64,000 bases of DNA, taken from assembly GCF_000011085.1 (NCBI RefSeq), contig NC_006396.1, positions 1,798,001-1,862,000 on the forward strand. The letters run 5' to 3'. Of the stretch, positions 52,598 through 60,197 are shown in pieces. Position 1 is the first letter of the stretch. The number at the start of each line of letters is the position of its first letter. The translations under genes were made by a program, and so were the position numbers. Below the pieces are notes generated by a model. That model had not been told where the DNA came from. It ran no database searches and saw only the letters and a list, made by a program, of their open reading frames with translations. This DNA comes from Haloarcula marismortui ATCC 43049 (GTDB taxonomy: Archaea; Halobacteriota; Halobacteria; Halobacteriales; Haloarculaceae).

Positions 52598-53629
52598 CTA
52601 CGCCCAGACGCCCTGTTCGCGGTCCATAATGCTGACCACAACGACGTGAGGCAGTGTGACGACAGCGATGAACACCAAGTACAGCGCGACCCACTCCGGG
52701 ACGGACCCCGGCGGATTTGGGACAAGGAAATATAGCCCGCCGAGGAGAGCGAGCGAGGCAGCGGTCAGCGGGGCGGCGTCGCGGGCAAACCGCGCCAGTG
52801 CCGCCGATGGGTCGCGGTTCTGGAGTGCGGCAGTGGCGTCGTCGTCGACCAGCAGCAGGCGGGCGACGTGGCGCAGCGAGTGCCACAGACAGAAGTACAC
52901 GCCGATGGCGAGCACCGGCGGGACGAGGGCGAAGTAGGCAAGCAGGCCCAGCGTCTCACCGGCGTCGAGCAGCCACGGCCGGCGGGCATCGGCGCGAGCG
53001 AACCCGACGGCCAGCGTCGCCACGACGAGCGCGCCGTAGGCGAGGGCGAGCGCGGTCCGCACGTCGGTCCGGAACGCCCAGCCGATAGCGGCCACGGCGT
53101 CGGGCGCGAACAGCGAGACGAGGTCCGTCGCGACGCGGCGGTACCACTCCGGGAACGCGAGCAGCGGGACTAGCATCGGCAGGCCGCCGCGGACGAGGAC
53201 GGTTCCGATTCGCTGCGGGAGTGACCGGAGGTGGTCGGCGTCGGCCAGCGCGCGTAGCGCGTAGAGGTCGCCCTGCCCCCAGTGGAACCACGTCACCGCG
53301 ATGAACAGGACGAAGGCCGCCGCGGGTGCGAGGAACCAGGTGACGGCGTAAGCCCCGCCAACGACGCCGTAGAGCGCGAACACGCGGGCGATAGCACGCC
53401 AGTCCGGGCGCTCGCCACGGGTCCGTGCGACCGCGAGGTGGTCGACTGCGCCGTGGGGCAAGCCGAGCAGGACAGCGCTGACAACCAGCGGGGCGTACTG
53501 GAGCGCAGGTGGTATCGAGACCCCCGCGAGAAACGGAGCGACGACGGCGAGGCTAGCGACCCAGCCGGGAGCCAGTGCGACCCGGTAGCGAACCGACGGT
53601 TCGACGGCGCTGCGGTAGCTCACTCCCAT
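52598..53629 (-). CDS. blh: Beta-carotene 15,15'-dioxygenase, Brp/Blh family
   Basis: A 343-residue membrane enzyme that cleaves beta-carotene to two retinal molecules, the chromophore of bacteriorhodopsin. It has about ten helices. The histidines expected to bind the iron are in GLPHGAVDH, FHWGQGD, CLWHSLRH and LPHVVVV. The ATG at 53629 is chosen because it overlaps the end of crtY by 10 bases; a longer frame upstream adds five residues. It is the last gene of the crtB-crtY-blh run, so it is made together with the lycopene cyclase that produces its substrate. Confidence 0.92.
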   Translation of the reverse strand: MGVSYRSAVEPSVRYRVALAPGWVASLAVVAPFLAGVSIPPALQYAPLVVSAVLLGLPHGAVDHLAVARTRGERPDWRAIARVFALYGVVGGAYAVTWFLAPAAAFVLFIAVTWFHWGQGDLYALRALADADHLRSLPQRIGTVLVRGGLPMLVPLLAFPEWYRRVATDLVSLFAPDAVAAIGWAFRTDVRTALALAYGALVVATLAVGFARADARRPWLLDAGETLGLLAYFALVPPVLAIGVYFCLWHSLRHVARLLLVDDDATAALQNRDPSAALARFARDAAPLTAASLALLGGLYFLVPNPPGSVPEWVALYLVFIAVVTLPHVVVVSIMDREQGVWA

Positions 53630-54345
53630 CTGTCCATGAGCCAAGTATAGAGCACGACCCCCTGCACGACGAACAGCGTCGTCAGGAGGAAAAACACCGC
53701 TTCCTCAATCGGCAGGTCAAGCAGGGGAACCGTGTAGCCGGTCGTGTACTGTTTTGAAATCGTCCAGACGCCGAGTCGGATGGCGATGCTGTCGATACCA
53801 CAGAGATAGGCCATTGGGACCAGTGTCGCGACGCTCACGGTCCGCCACTCGCCGACGAGGAAATGCCACCCAAACAGCCACTGAATGGCGAGAATCGGAC
53901 CGCTCCAGACCAGCAGGGACCCGAGGTACAGCCCCGAATCGGAGCGCAGGAGTGCAAGGCCGGACAGCACGACGACGAGCGCAACGGCAAGCCCGACGAG
54001 TCGCGTTCGTGTTGGCGTGGCCAGCGGGCGCTCCGTGTCTACCCGAAACCGGGCCACCCACAGCCCCACCATCGCCGTCTGCAGGATGAAAAAGAGGTAC
54101 TCGCCGAGGGGTATCGACCAGAACCGAAGCAGTACAGCGCCGTCGCCGTACCACCAGACGCCGCGCCGGATGAGCGCGCCGTCCCACGGCGTCGTGTAGA
54201 CGAGCGCCAGACCGGTGAGGATAGCTGTTCCTGTGAGTACGTCCCGGCGGCTCCCGAGGCGGTAGGTAGCCGTCAACGCTAGGCCGGCCACGACTGGGAC
54301 CACGAAGAGGGCGTGAAACTGGAGATACGTGAGGGTAGACAGCAT
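53620..54345 (-). CDS. crtY: Lycopene beta-cyclase, CrtY (fused CrtYc-CrtYd type)
   Basis: A 241-residue membrane enzyme that cyclises lycopene to beta-carotene. The two homologous halves correspond to the bacterial CrtYc and CrtYd. Each half contains the conserved acidic motif (IPLGEYLFF near residue 78 and LPIEEAVFF near residue 212), thought to act in protonation of the substrate. The first half has PWDGALIRRGVWWYG. The single fused protein is the usual archaeal form. It overlaps blh by 10 bases and follows crtB by 48 bases. Confidence 0.92.
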   Translation of the reverse strand: MLSTLTYLQFHALFVVPVVAGLALTATYRLGSRRDVLTGTAILTGLALVYTTPWDGALIRRGVWWYGDGAVLLRFWSIPLGEYLFFILQTAMVGLWVARFRVDTERPLATPTRTRLVGLAVALVVVLSGLALLRSDSGLYLGSLLVWSGPILAIQWLFGWHFLVGEWRTVSVATLVPMAYLCGIDSIAIRLGVWTISKQYTTGYTVPLLDLPIEEAVFFLLTTLFVVQGVVLYTWLMDRWE

Positions 54346-54393
54346 GAGTTCAGATACAGCAGGTGGTCGAAAACGATGCCCGGCGCGTGGCTG

Positions 54394-55365
54394 TCATCCA
54401 CGCCACGTGGGCTGCCCGTGGCTGTGAGTGTCTGTTGGCGTCTCACCGGGGCCACGCTCGGAGACAGCGCTCACGGTGTAGAACGTCGCTTCGGGGTCGC
54501 CGTTACGCCGCCAGTGCCACCACGTGCGGGCGAGGAGCCACAGCCGGCGGCGACGGGTGAGGTCCGGTGTCTCCGTCAGCACGTCGTACCCGCGGTCACG
54601 GATAAGCCGGTGGTGGTCAGCGTACAGGACCGCAGCCAGCAACACGCCAAACTGGCAGTCTTCCGGCAGGTACCGGATGCCGGCGACGCCCTCGCGGTAG
54701 AGTTCGTCGGTCCGGGCCAGTTCCTCCTGCATCACGGCGCGGAAGGCGTCATCGACCTCGGCGTCGGCCAGTTGCTCCTCGGTGACGCCGTGGCGCTCGA
54801 GCGTCTCCTGTGGGAGATACACCCGGCCGTAGTCGTGAATGTCCTCACGAACATCCCGCAGGAAGTTCGAAAGCTGGAACGCTTCGGCCAGTGCCGTCGC
54901 GTGGGGCAGGGCCTCCTCCTTCTGTGGCGGGTCCATTACCTCCGTCATCATGTGGCCGACGGCGACGGCAGAACCGCCCATGTACTCACGGAGGTCCTCA
55001 AACGTCTCATAGCGGGCCTGTGCGATGTCCATCTCCATCGCGTCGATGAAGACGTTAATCGTCTCCTCGGAGATGTCGTGACGGTCAGCCAGGTCCTGAA
55101 ACGCCGCCATGACTGCCTCGTGGTCGGTTTCTTCCGGGTCGATGTTCCCGAGTGCGGCCTCGCGAATCACCTCCAGTTGCTCGTGCTGAACGGTCGGCGG
55201 CGGCCCGTCCGTCTGGTCGACGACCTCGTCCGCGACCCGGAAAAACGCGTACATGACGTACGTCGGGTGGCGGATACGCTCCGGAAGCAGACGCGTCGCA
55301 AGGTGGAACGTCCGTCCGGTTTCCTGCTGTATCGATTTGCTGGTTTGGATGTTATCGGAATGCAT
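54394..55365 (-). CDS. crtB: Phytoene synthase CrtB
   Basis: A 323-residue enzyme that condenses two geranylgeranyl diphosphates into phytoene, the first carotenoid-specific step. It has both Asp-rich substrate-Mg motifs: DEVVD in YAFFRVADEVVDQTD and DVRED in NFLRDVREDIHDYGRVYLP, and the FHLATRLLP entry motif. The C-terminus is a Thr/His-rich tail. It is the first gene of the retinal pathway run, with a good Bat activator-site match upstream (55425-55439). Unlike the other steps, phytoene desaturase genes are not in this window, so they must lie elsewhere. Confidence 0.94.
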   Translation of the reverse strand: MHSDNIQTSKSIQQETGRTFHLATRLLPERIRHPTYVMYAFFRVADEVVDQTDGPPPTVQHEQLEVIREAALGNIDPEETDHEAVMAAFQDLADRHDISEETINVFIDAMEMDIAQARYETFEDLREYMGGSAVAVGHMMTEVMDPPQKEEALPHATALAEAFQLSNFLRDVREDIHDYGRVYLPQETLERHGVTEEQLADAEVDDAFRAVMQEELARTDELYREGVAGIRYLPEDCQFGVLLAAVLYADHHRLIRDRGYDVLTETPDLTRRRRLWLLARTWWHWRRNGDPEATFYTVSAVSERGPGETPTDTHSHGQPTWRG

Positions 55366-55424
55366 TGAAAGCTATCGGGCGGTCATTCGGCGGGCGATGC
55401 GTCGCGCGCTTGTCGGCAGGCTGT

Positions 55425-55439
55425 CCGTAATAGTCCGGT
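55425..55439 (-). promoter_or_regulatory. Bat upstream activator sequence match before crtB
   Basis: The coding-strand sequence ACCGGACTATTACGG matches the Halobacterium Bat site consensus (recalled as ACCcnactagTTnGG) at about 10 of 13 defined positions, with ACC, ACTA and GG exact. It lies about 60 bases upstream of the crtB start, between crtB and the bat gene. Bat is encoded next door, so it likely controls crtB-crtY-blh here. Confidence 0.5.
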
Positions 55440-55621
55440 CGGTCCGTGAGTGCGCCGCTATTACGGGGGTCTGTGTCCCGTCGGTTCGCCGGTGACAAAC
55501 AGGACACTGGTTCGGTATCACTACATGTATATACGGTTGTTATCGGTATAAGCAGACTACCAAACTGCTTCGGGAATCGCGTCAAGCGTCCGACACCGGT
55601 AAGGGGGTTCGGAATCACGAG

Positions 55622-57202
55622 TTACCAGTTTTCAAACACTTCTTCCAGTAGCTTTCGCTCACCCGCACGGAGGTGCTGGTGGAACGTCGACGGGCAGATA
55701 TCCATCGACTCGGCCAGTTGCTCACCGGAGACATCACGTGGCCAGTCGAAAAAGCCGCCGAGGAACCCTTTCCGGAGCGCCGTTAGCTGGCGGTTCGTGA
55801 GACGTTCCTCGACGTTTGCAATGAATGCCTGCCGGGAAACGGGCGGTTCGTCCCGCTCTCGCACCGAAAGCAGTTCCGTCTCCGGATACTGGTTTCGGAC
55901 CTGCTCGACCACGCTTCGGGTCTCCATCGACGCCGGAAGCGTGACGGTGACCGTCGCTTGTCGCGGTTCGACGAGAATGTCGCCCGTCTGGGCTCCGCGG
56001 TCGGCGACGACCGAGACGACCGGTGGGTCCGAGACGGTGAACTCGAACAGCGCCGCCGAGTCCGACGTCGAGACGTGCGAGACGCCCGACACCTGCGGGT
56101 GGTCGGCGGCAACGGCACAGACCGCCGAGGGGTCGTCCGTCTCGACGAGGAAGAACATCACCGTTTCCTCACCGTTGGGGACGCTCCCACCGTACTCCAT
56201 CGAACAACCGAGTTCGCTTGCCACGTGAATATAAAAAACGTCGGGGTCGGTGACCTGCAGTTCGAGTTCCGTGACGTTGTCGGCGGTCAGCAGCCGGCTG
56301 GTCTCGCGAGCATCGATAGCCGCCGCGGTGGCCCGGCCGATGGTTCCCAGCACGGCCTGTTCTCGGGGATCAAACACGTCGTCACTGTCGGCATAGACGG
56401 TGAGCACGCCGTATAACGATTCGCCGGAGACGAGCGGCACGGCCGCGACAGATGCCACGTCGGAGTCAGCAAGCCGGCTGTGTTGCTCGTCGATACCACC
56501 GGTCACGACCTGCATCTCCTCGGTACGAGCCGCCTCCGCGACCGGGTCGTCGGCGTCAAGTGGGATAGATAACGCGGTCGGTCGGTCGGCTGACAGGGCC
56601 GTCGACGACAGCGTCTCGTCGCGCAAGTCGAGTTCGGACACCCAGGCGAACTGGTAGGAGTCGACCGTGGCCAGCCGGTCACAGACGGTCTGCTCGATGG
56701 CCTCCCGCGAGTCGACGGTCAGTACGTCGCCCATCACCGCCTTCAGCAGCCCGTCGACCCGGTCGACGAGTTGCTTGAGGTTCTGGCGTTCGGCCTTCAG
56801 CTCTTCGCTCCGTCGTTCAGCCGCCAGTTCGGCGAGTTTCCGCTGGGTGATATCGATGTGTGCGACGACTGCGCTCCCGGCCTCATCCTCCGGAAGTGGT
56901 GCGACCCGCATCAGAAACCACTGTTTCTCCTCCGGAGAGTGACACGGGTACTCCATCGTGAACAGGTCTTGCTCACCGTCGATGACCGACTCGATGCCGC
57001 CGACTGCCTGTCCGGCGTATTCGTCGGCGTCGACATCGGTTGTCGTGAAGTAGTTCGTCCCCTCCATCTCCCCGTCCTCGTCGCCCGCGAACTCCCGCCA
57101 GGCGCGGTTCGTGAACAGGATCGTTCCCTCGTCGTCGAGGACAGCGATGTTGATGGGTAGCGTGTCCAACGTCGAGTGAGCGAGTGTCTCTGGTGGCTTC
57201 AT
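55622..57202 (-). CDS. bat: Bacterio-opsin activator Bat (PAS-GAF-HTH_10 regulator)
   Basis: A 526-residue cytoplasmic sensor-regulator. An N-terminal PAS domain (about 12-125) is followed by a coiled helix (KLAELAAERRSEELKAERQNLKQL), a GAF domain (about 155-300), a linker region and the C-terminal HTH_10 DNA-binding domain (LTNRQLTALRKGFLGGFFDWPRDVSGEQLAESMD, then CPSTFHQHLRAGERKLLEEVF). This matches the Halobacterium activator Bat, which responds to oxygen or light and induces bop, brp, crtB and bat. It stands next to crtB-crtY-blh, whose products make retinal, while bop is 34 kb away. PAS/GAF residues that bind redox cofactors cannot be judged from sequence. Confidence 0.87.
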   Translation of the reverse strand: MKPPETLAHSTLDTLPINIAVLDDEGTILFTNRAWREFAGDEDGEMEGTNYFTTTDVDADEYAGQAVGGIESVIDGEQDLFTMEYPCHSPEEKQWFLMRVAPLPEDEAGSAVVAHIDITQRKLAELAAERRSEELKAERQNLKQLVDRVDGLLKAVMGDVLTVDSREAIEQTVCDRLATVDSYQFAWVSELDLRDETLSSTALSADRPTALSIPLDADDPVAEAARTEEMQVVTGGIDEQHSRLADSDVASVAAVPLVSGESLYGVLTVYADSDDVFDPREQAVLGTIGRATAAAIDARETSRLLTADNVTELELQVTDPDVFYIHVASELGCSMEYGGSVPNGEETVMFFLVETDDPSAVCAVAADHPQVSGVSHVSTSDSAALFEFTVSDPPVVSVVADRGAQTGDILVEPRQATVTVTLPASMETRSVVEQVRNQYPETELLSVRERDEPPVSRQAFIANVEERLTNRQLTALRKGFLGGFFDWPRDVSGEQLAESMDICPSTFHQHLRAGERKLLEEVFENW

Positions 57203-57331
57203 TCAGTGTCCCTGGCTCCGAATAGCCGATACCCTGTGTAGTGGCGGCGGGTGAATAAACGTGTGGCCCGAAAACGGGGGACTGTTGCCTGTGCGAAAAG
57301 TTCTAAACGATGTCGCCCGCAACGCGTAGGT

Positions 57332-57616
57332 ATGTTCGGGTCCCGGAGTTCCCGGGGGGAGTCAGTCACTTGCATCGCGTGTGGCGAGTCCATCCCACGG
57401 TCCGAGGCCCGCGAGTACGACAAACACGGCGACCGGTGGGACCGTCGAAACAAGACGTTCGAGCATCTCTGTAAAACCTGTTTTGCCGAGCTATGCCAGC
57501 AACCACGAGATGGGCTCGAGACGACACTTGACGCCGCCGGAGCCGGCGAGGCCGACCAGAAGACGTTCCTGAGACGGTTCCGGGAACTCTCCGAGGGCGA
57601 CGCTCGCAGGGACTGA
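57332..57616 (+). CDS. Small zinc-ribbon protein
   Basis: A 94-residue protein with a zinc ribbon made of CIACGE near residue 16 and CKTCFAELC near residue 48, and a conserved ESIPRSEAREYDKHGDRWDRRNKTFEHLCKTC segment found in many haloarchaea. The tail is acidic with a helical pattern. The function is unknown. The ATG at 57332 is chosen because the upstream in-frame part is basic and crosses the divergent bat promoter. The RNB nuclease gene begins 66 bases later on the same strand. Confidence 0.7.
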   Translation: MFGSRSSRGESVTCIACGESIPRSEAREYDKHGDRWDRRNKTFEHLCKTCFAELCQQPRDGLETTLDAAGAGEADQKTFLRRFRELSEGDARRD

Positions 57617-57682
57617 GACGCAGGGGTCACGGCCCAGTCCCACCCCGACAGCCCTAACTACGCCCTGTTCGTACCGGGTGAC

Positions 57683-59056
57683 ATGACTACAGAGGACGCA
57701 CAGGCGGCCGCCGGGACCGCCGAGGGGCAAGGCCCCGTCGAGATCGACCCGGAGATGGCACGACATCTGGAGAACAAACGCGAGGAACTGTTCGAGAAGT
57801 TCGGCATTCCCGACGAGTTCCCGCCCGAAGTACTGGAAGAGGCCAAGGAGCGCACGAAGGGCGTTCAGGCGGAGATTGAAGACGAGGTCGACGAGCGGCA
57901 GGACCTCCGGGAGATGACCACCTGGACGACTGACCCCATCGACGCGCAGGACTTCGACGATGCCATCTCCATTGAGGAGCGCGAAGACGAGATCGTCCTC
58001 TGGGTCCACATCGCCGACGTGACCCACTACGTCAACCCCGACACGAAGATGTGGGAGCAGGCCGTCGAGCGCGGGAACACCGTCTACCTCCCGGCCTACA
58101 CCGTCCACATGCTACCACCCGTCCTCGCCGAGACGGTGTGTTCGCTGGTCCCCAACGAGGACCGTCTGGCCCACACCGTCGAAATGCACCTCGACAAGGA
58201 GAACCTCGGCTACGAGGAGATCAATATCTACAAGTCCGTCATCCGCTCGGATGCCCGGCTGACCTACACCGAAGCCGAGCGCCTGCTGGATGAGCCAGAG
58301 ACCGCAGAAGACGTGCTGGAAGACCAGAGCGTCGACCTCGCGGAGAAGACCGAGCGCGTCTGGGAACTGGCCGACCGGATGCACGAGCAGCGCAAAGAGG
58401 AGGGGTCACTCGTCCTCAATCCTGCCCGTGACCGCGCGCACACTATCATTGAGGAGTGTATGCTGAAGGCGAACAAGGCCGTCACGCACGAGCTGATGTG
58501 GAACCGCGGCGTCGAGGCGATGTACCGCGTCCACCCACAGCCGAGCCCCGACGAGTGGGACGAAGCGCTGGTCGAGATTCAGGAACTCGACGGCGTCTCT
58601 ATCCCCGGCGACGCTTGGGACGACCCGCGAAAGGCCGTCAACGCCACGCTCGAACAGGCCCCCGGTCGCCAGCTCGATAAGATCCAGTGGGCCGTGATGA
58701 AGGTGATGCCGCGCGCGAAGTACATGAACGACCCCTTCGGCGGCCACCACGCCCTGAACTTCGAGATCTACGGCCACTTCACCTCGCCGATTCGCCGCCT
58801 CTCGGACCTCATCAACCACTGGATCGTCTACAGTAACGACGTGCCCGAGGACCTCATTGCGCTGTGTGACCGCGCCAGCGACCGCCAGAAGGACGCCGAG
58901 CAGTGCGAACGGGAGTACAAGAACTTCCTGCAGGAGGTCGGGCTGGACCCGTCAGCGGTCAACAACCGCGGTATCGAAGTCGTCGAAAATCCTGACGACG
59001 GCGACGAGGATGAAGACGCTGAAGCCGATGCCGCCGACGCAGCCGTTGAAGAGTAA
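57683..59056 (+). CDS. rnr: RNB-domain exoribonuclease (RNase II/R family)
   Basis: A 457-residue 3'-5' exoribonuclease-like protein. The RNB active site is TDPIDAQDFDDAISI with Asp84, Asp90, Asp92 and Asp93, matching the four metal-binding Asp of E. coli RNase II. The family segments VWVHIADVTHYV, LPMxLPP-like MLPPVLAETVCSLVPNEDRLA, and HFTSPIRRLSDLINHW are complete. There is no S1 or cold-shock domain, so it is a minimal archaeal form with a highly acidic C-terminal tail. It would degrade RNA processively. In haloarchaea it is regarded as an RNase R/RNase II-type enzyme. Confidence 0.9.
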   Translation: MTTEDAQAAAGTAEGQGPVEIDPEMARHLENKREELFEKFGIPDEFPPEVLEEAKERTKGVQAEIEDEVDERQDLREMTTWTTDPIDAQDFDDAISIEEREDEIVLWVHIADVTHYVNPDTKMWEQAVERGNTVYLPAYTVHMLPPVLAETVCSLVPNEDRLAHTVEMHLDKENLGYEEINIYKSVIRSDARLTYTEAERLLDEPETAEDVLEDQSVDLAEKTERVWELADRMHEQRKEEGSLVLNPARDRAHTIIEECMLKANKAVTHELMWNRGVEAMYRVHPQPSPDEWDEALVEIQELDGVSIPGDAWDDPRKAVNATLEQAPGRQLDKIQWAVMKVMPRAKYMNDPFGGHHALNFEIYGHFTSPIRRLSDLINHWIVYSNDVPEDLIALCDRASDRQKDAEQCEREYKNFLQEVGLDPSAVNNRGIEVVENPDDGDEDEDAEADAADAAVEE

Positions 59057-59114
59057 CGGCTAGCTAAAGTATCGGGTTCTGTTGTGCATGGTTCTGCAGC
59101 TACGGCCGTCGGGA

Positions 59115-59354
59115 GCCAGAAAGCCCCCACGCCATCGACTCCCGCGGCTCGCTGCGCGCGCTTCGCGTGCTTACGTCGCCGGGGTTCGTCGATGGCGCGG
59201 CCCCTTTCGGTCCCACCCAGCCTGGATTGGGCAACCGGCTACGGGTGGGACTGAAAGGGGCCTGTCGCTGGGCGTTCGAGACGACGCAAGCACCGCAACG
59301 AAGTGAGGAGCGCAGCGAGTCGCAGTAGCCCAGCGACAGGGGGCTTTCTGGCTG
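59115..59354. repeat. Palindromic repeat element, copy B
   Basis: This 240-base element is the second copy of the one at 13623-13938. The left arm begins GCCAGAAAGCCCCC and closes with CCCCTTTCGGTCCCACCC; the right arm begins GGGTGGGACTGAAAGGGGCC (59243-59262) and closes with GGGGCTTTCTGGCTG (59340-59354). Each arm contains its own stem: CGCCATCGAC (59130-59139) pairs with GTCGATGGCG (59188-59197), and CTGTCGCTGGG (59262-59272) pairs with CCCAGCGACAG (59329-59339). Stem sequences differ from those in copy A but stay complementary. It separates the RNB gene from an ABC transporter. Confidence 0.82.
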
Positions 59355-59456
59355 TTCAAACTCCAGCTCCAGGGCGAAACAGTACCAAACAACCATTCTA
59401 GAGAGTCGCGCATAGCAACAGCAAGACCTTTTCACAGTCGGTACGGCACTGCCCGT

Positions 59457-60197
59457 ATGTGCCCTCCAGCACCCGCAATCGTCACCGAGGGGTTGACAAA
59501 GCGTTACAGCGGCGTCTCGGCAATAGAGTCCCTCGACCTGACGGTCCCTCGCGGAAGCGTCTTCGGCTTTCTCGGCCCGAACGGCGCGGGCAAGACCTCG
59601 ACGATTCGCATCCTGACGACGTTGACGAACCCGACGAGCGGCACCGCACGGGTGGCGGGCGAGTCGGTCGCTGACCGCGCCGCGGTGGTCGAACACATCG
59701 GCTTCCTGCCCGAAGAACCCCCGCTGTACGACGAACTCACCGGCCGCGAGCAGCTGGAGTACGTCGCCGGCCTGCGCGGGCACGAGGACTGGGACCGCGT
59801 GGAGTCGCTGCTCGACCGGTTCGACCTCGACGGGGACGCCGACCGGCGCGTCGAGACGTATTCAAAGGGGATGAAACAGAAACTCGGCCTCGTTCAGGCG
59901 CTGTTGCACGACCCTGATGTCCTCTTCCTCGATGAACCCACCTCGGGACTTGACCCGCGGGCGGCGCGGACGGTGCGTGACACCATCAGCGAAGTCGCGG
60001 CCGCTGACACGACGGTCTTTCTCTCGACGCATATCCTGCCCGTCGTTGAGGAGTTAGCGGATACCGTCGGCGTCCTGTATGACGGCGACCTCGTCGCGGA
60101 GGGGTCTCCTGAGGAACTGACCGGCAGCGTCGAGTCCGGGAGCACACTCGAAGACGTGTTCCTCGACGTGACCAGCGAGCACCCGGGTGAGCGATGA
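59457..60197 (+). CDS. ABC transporter ATP-binding protein (exporter type)
   Basis: A 246-residue ATPase with Walker A GPNGAGKT, signature YSKGMKQKL, Walker B VLFLDEPTSGLD and the switch His in LSTHILPVVEE. The compact size and YSKGMKQ signature place it in the ABC-2/DRI exporter class. The last bases overlap the permease gene (ATGA), so the two form a coupled exporter pair. The substrate is unknown. Confidence 0.92.
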   Translation: MCPPAPAIVTEGLTKRYSGVSAIESLDLTVPRGSVFGFLGPNGAGKTSTIRILTTLTNPTSGTARVAGESVADRAAVVEHIGFLPEEPPLYDELTGREQLEYVAGLRGHEDWDRVESLLDRFDLDGDADRRVETYSKGMKQKLGLVQALLHDPDVLFLDEPTSGLDPRAARTVRDTISEVAAADTTVFLSTHILPVVEELADTVGVLYDGDLVAEGSPEELTGSVESGSTLEDVFLDVTSEHPGER

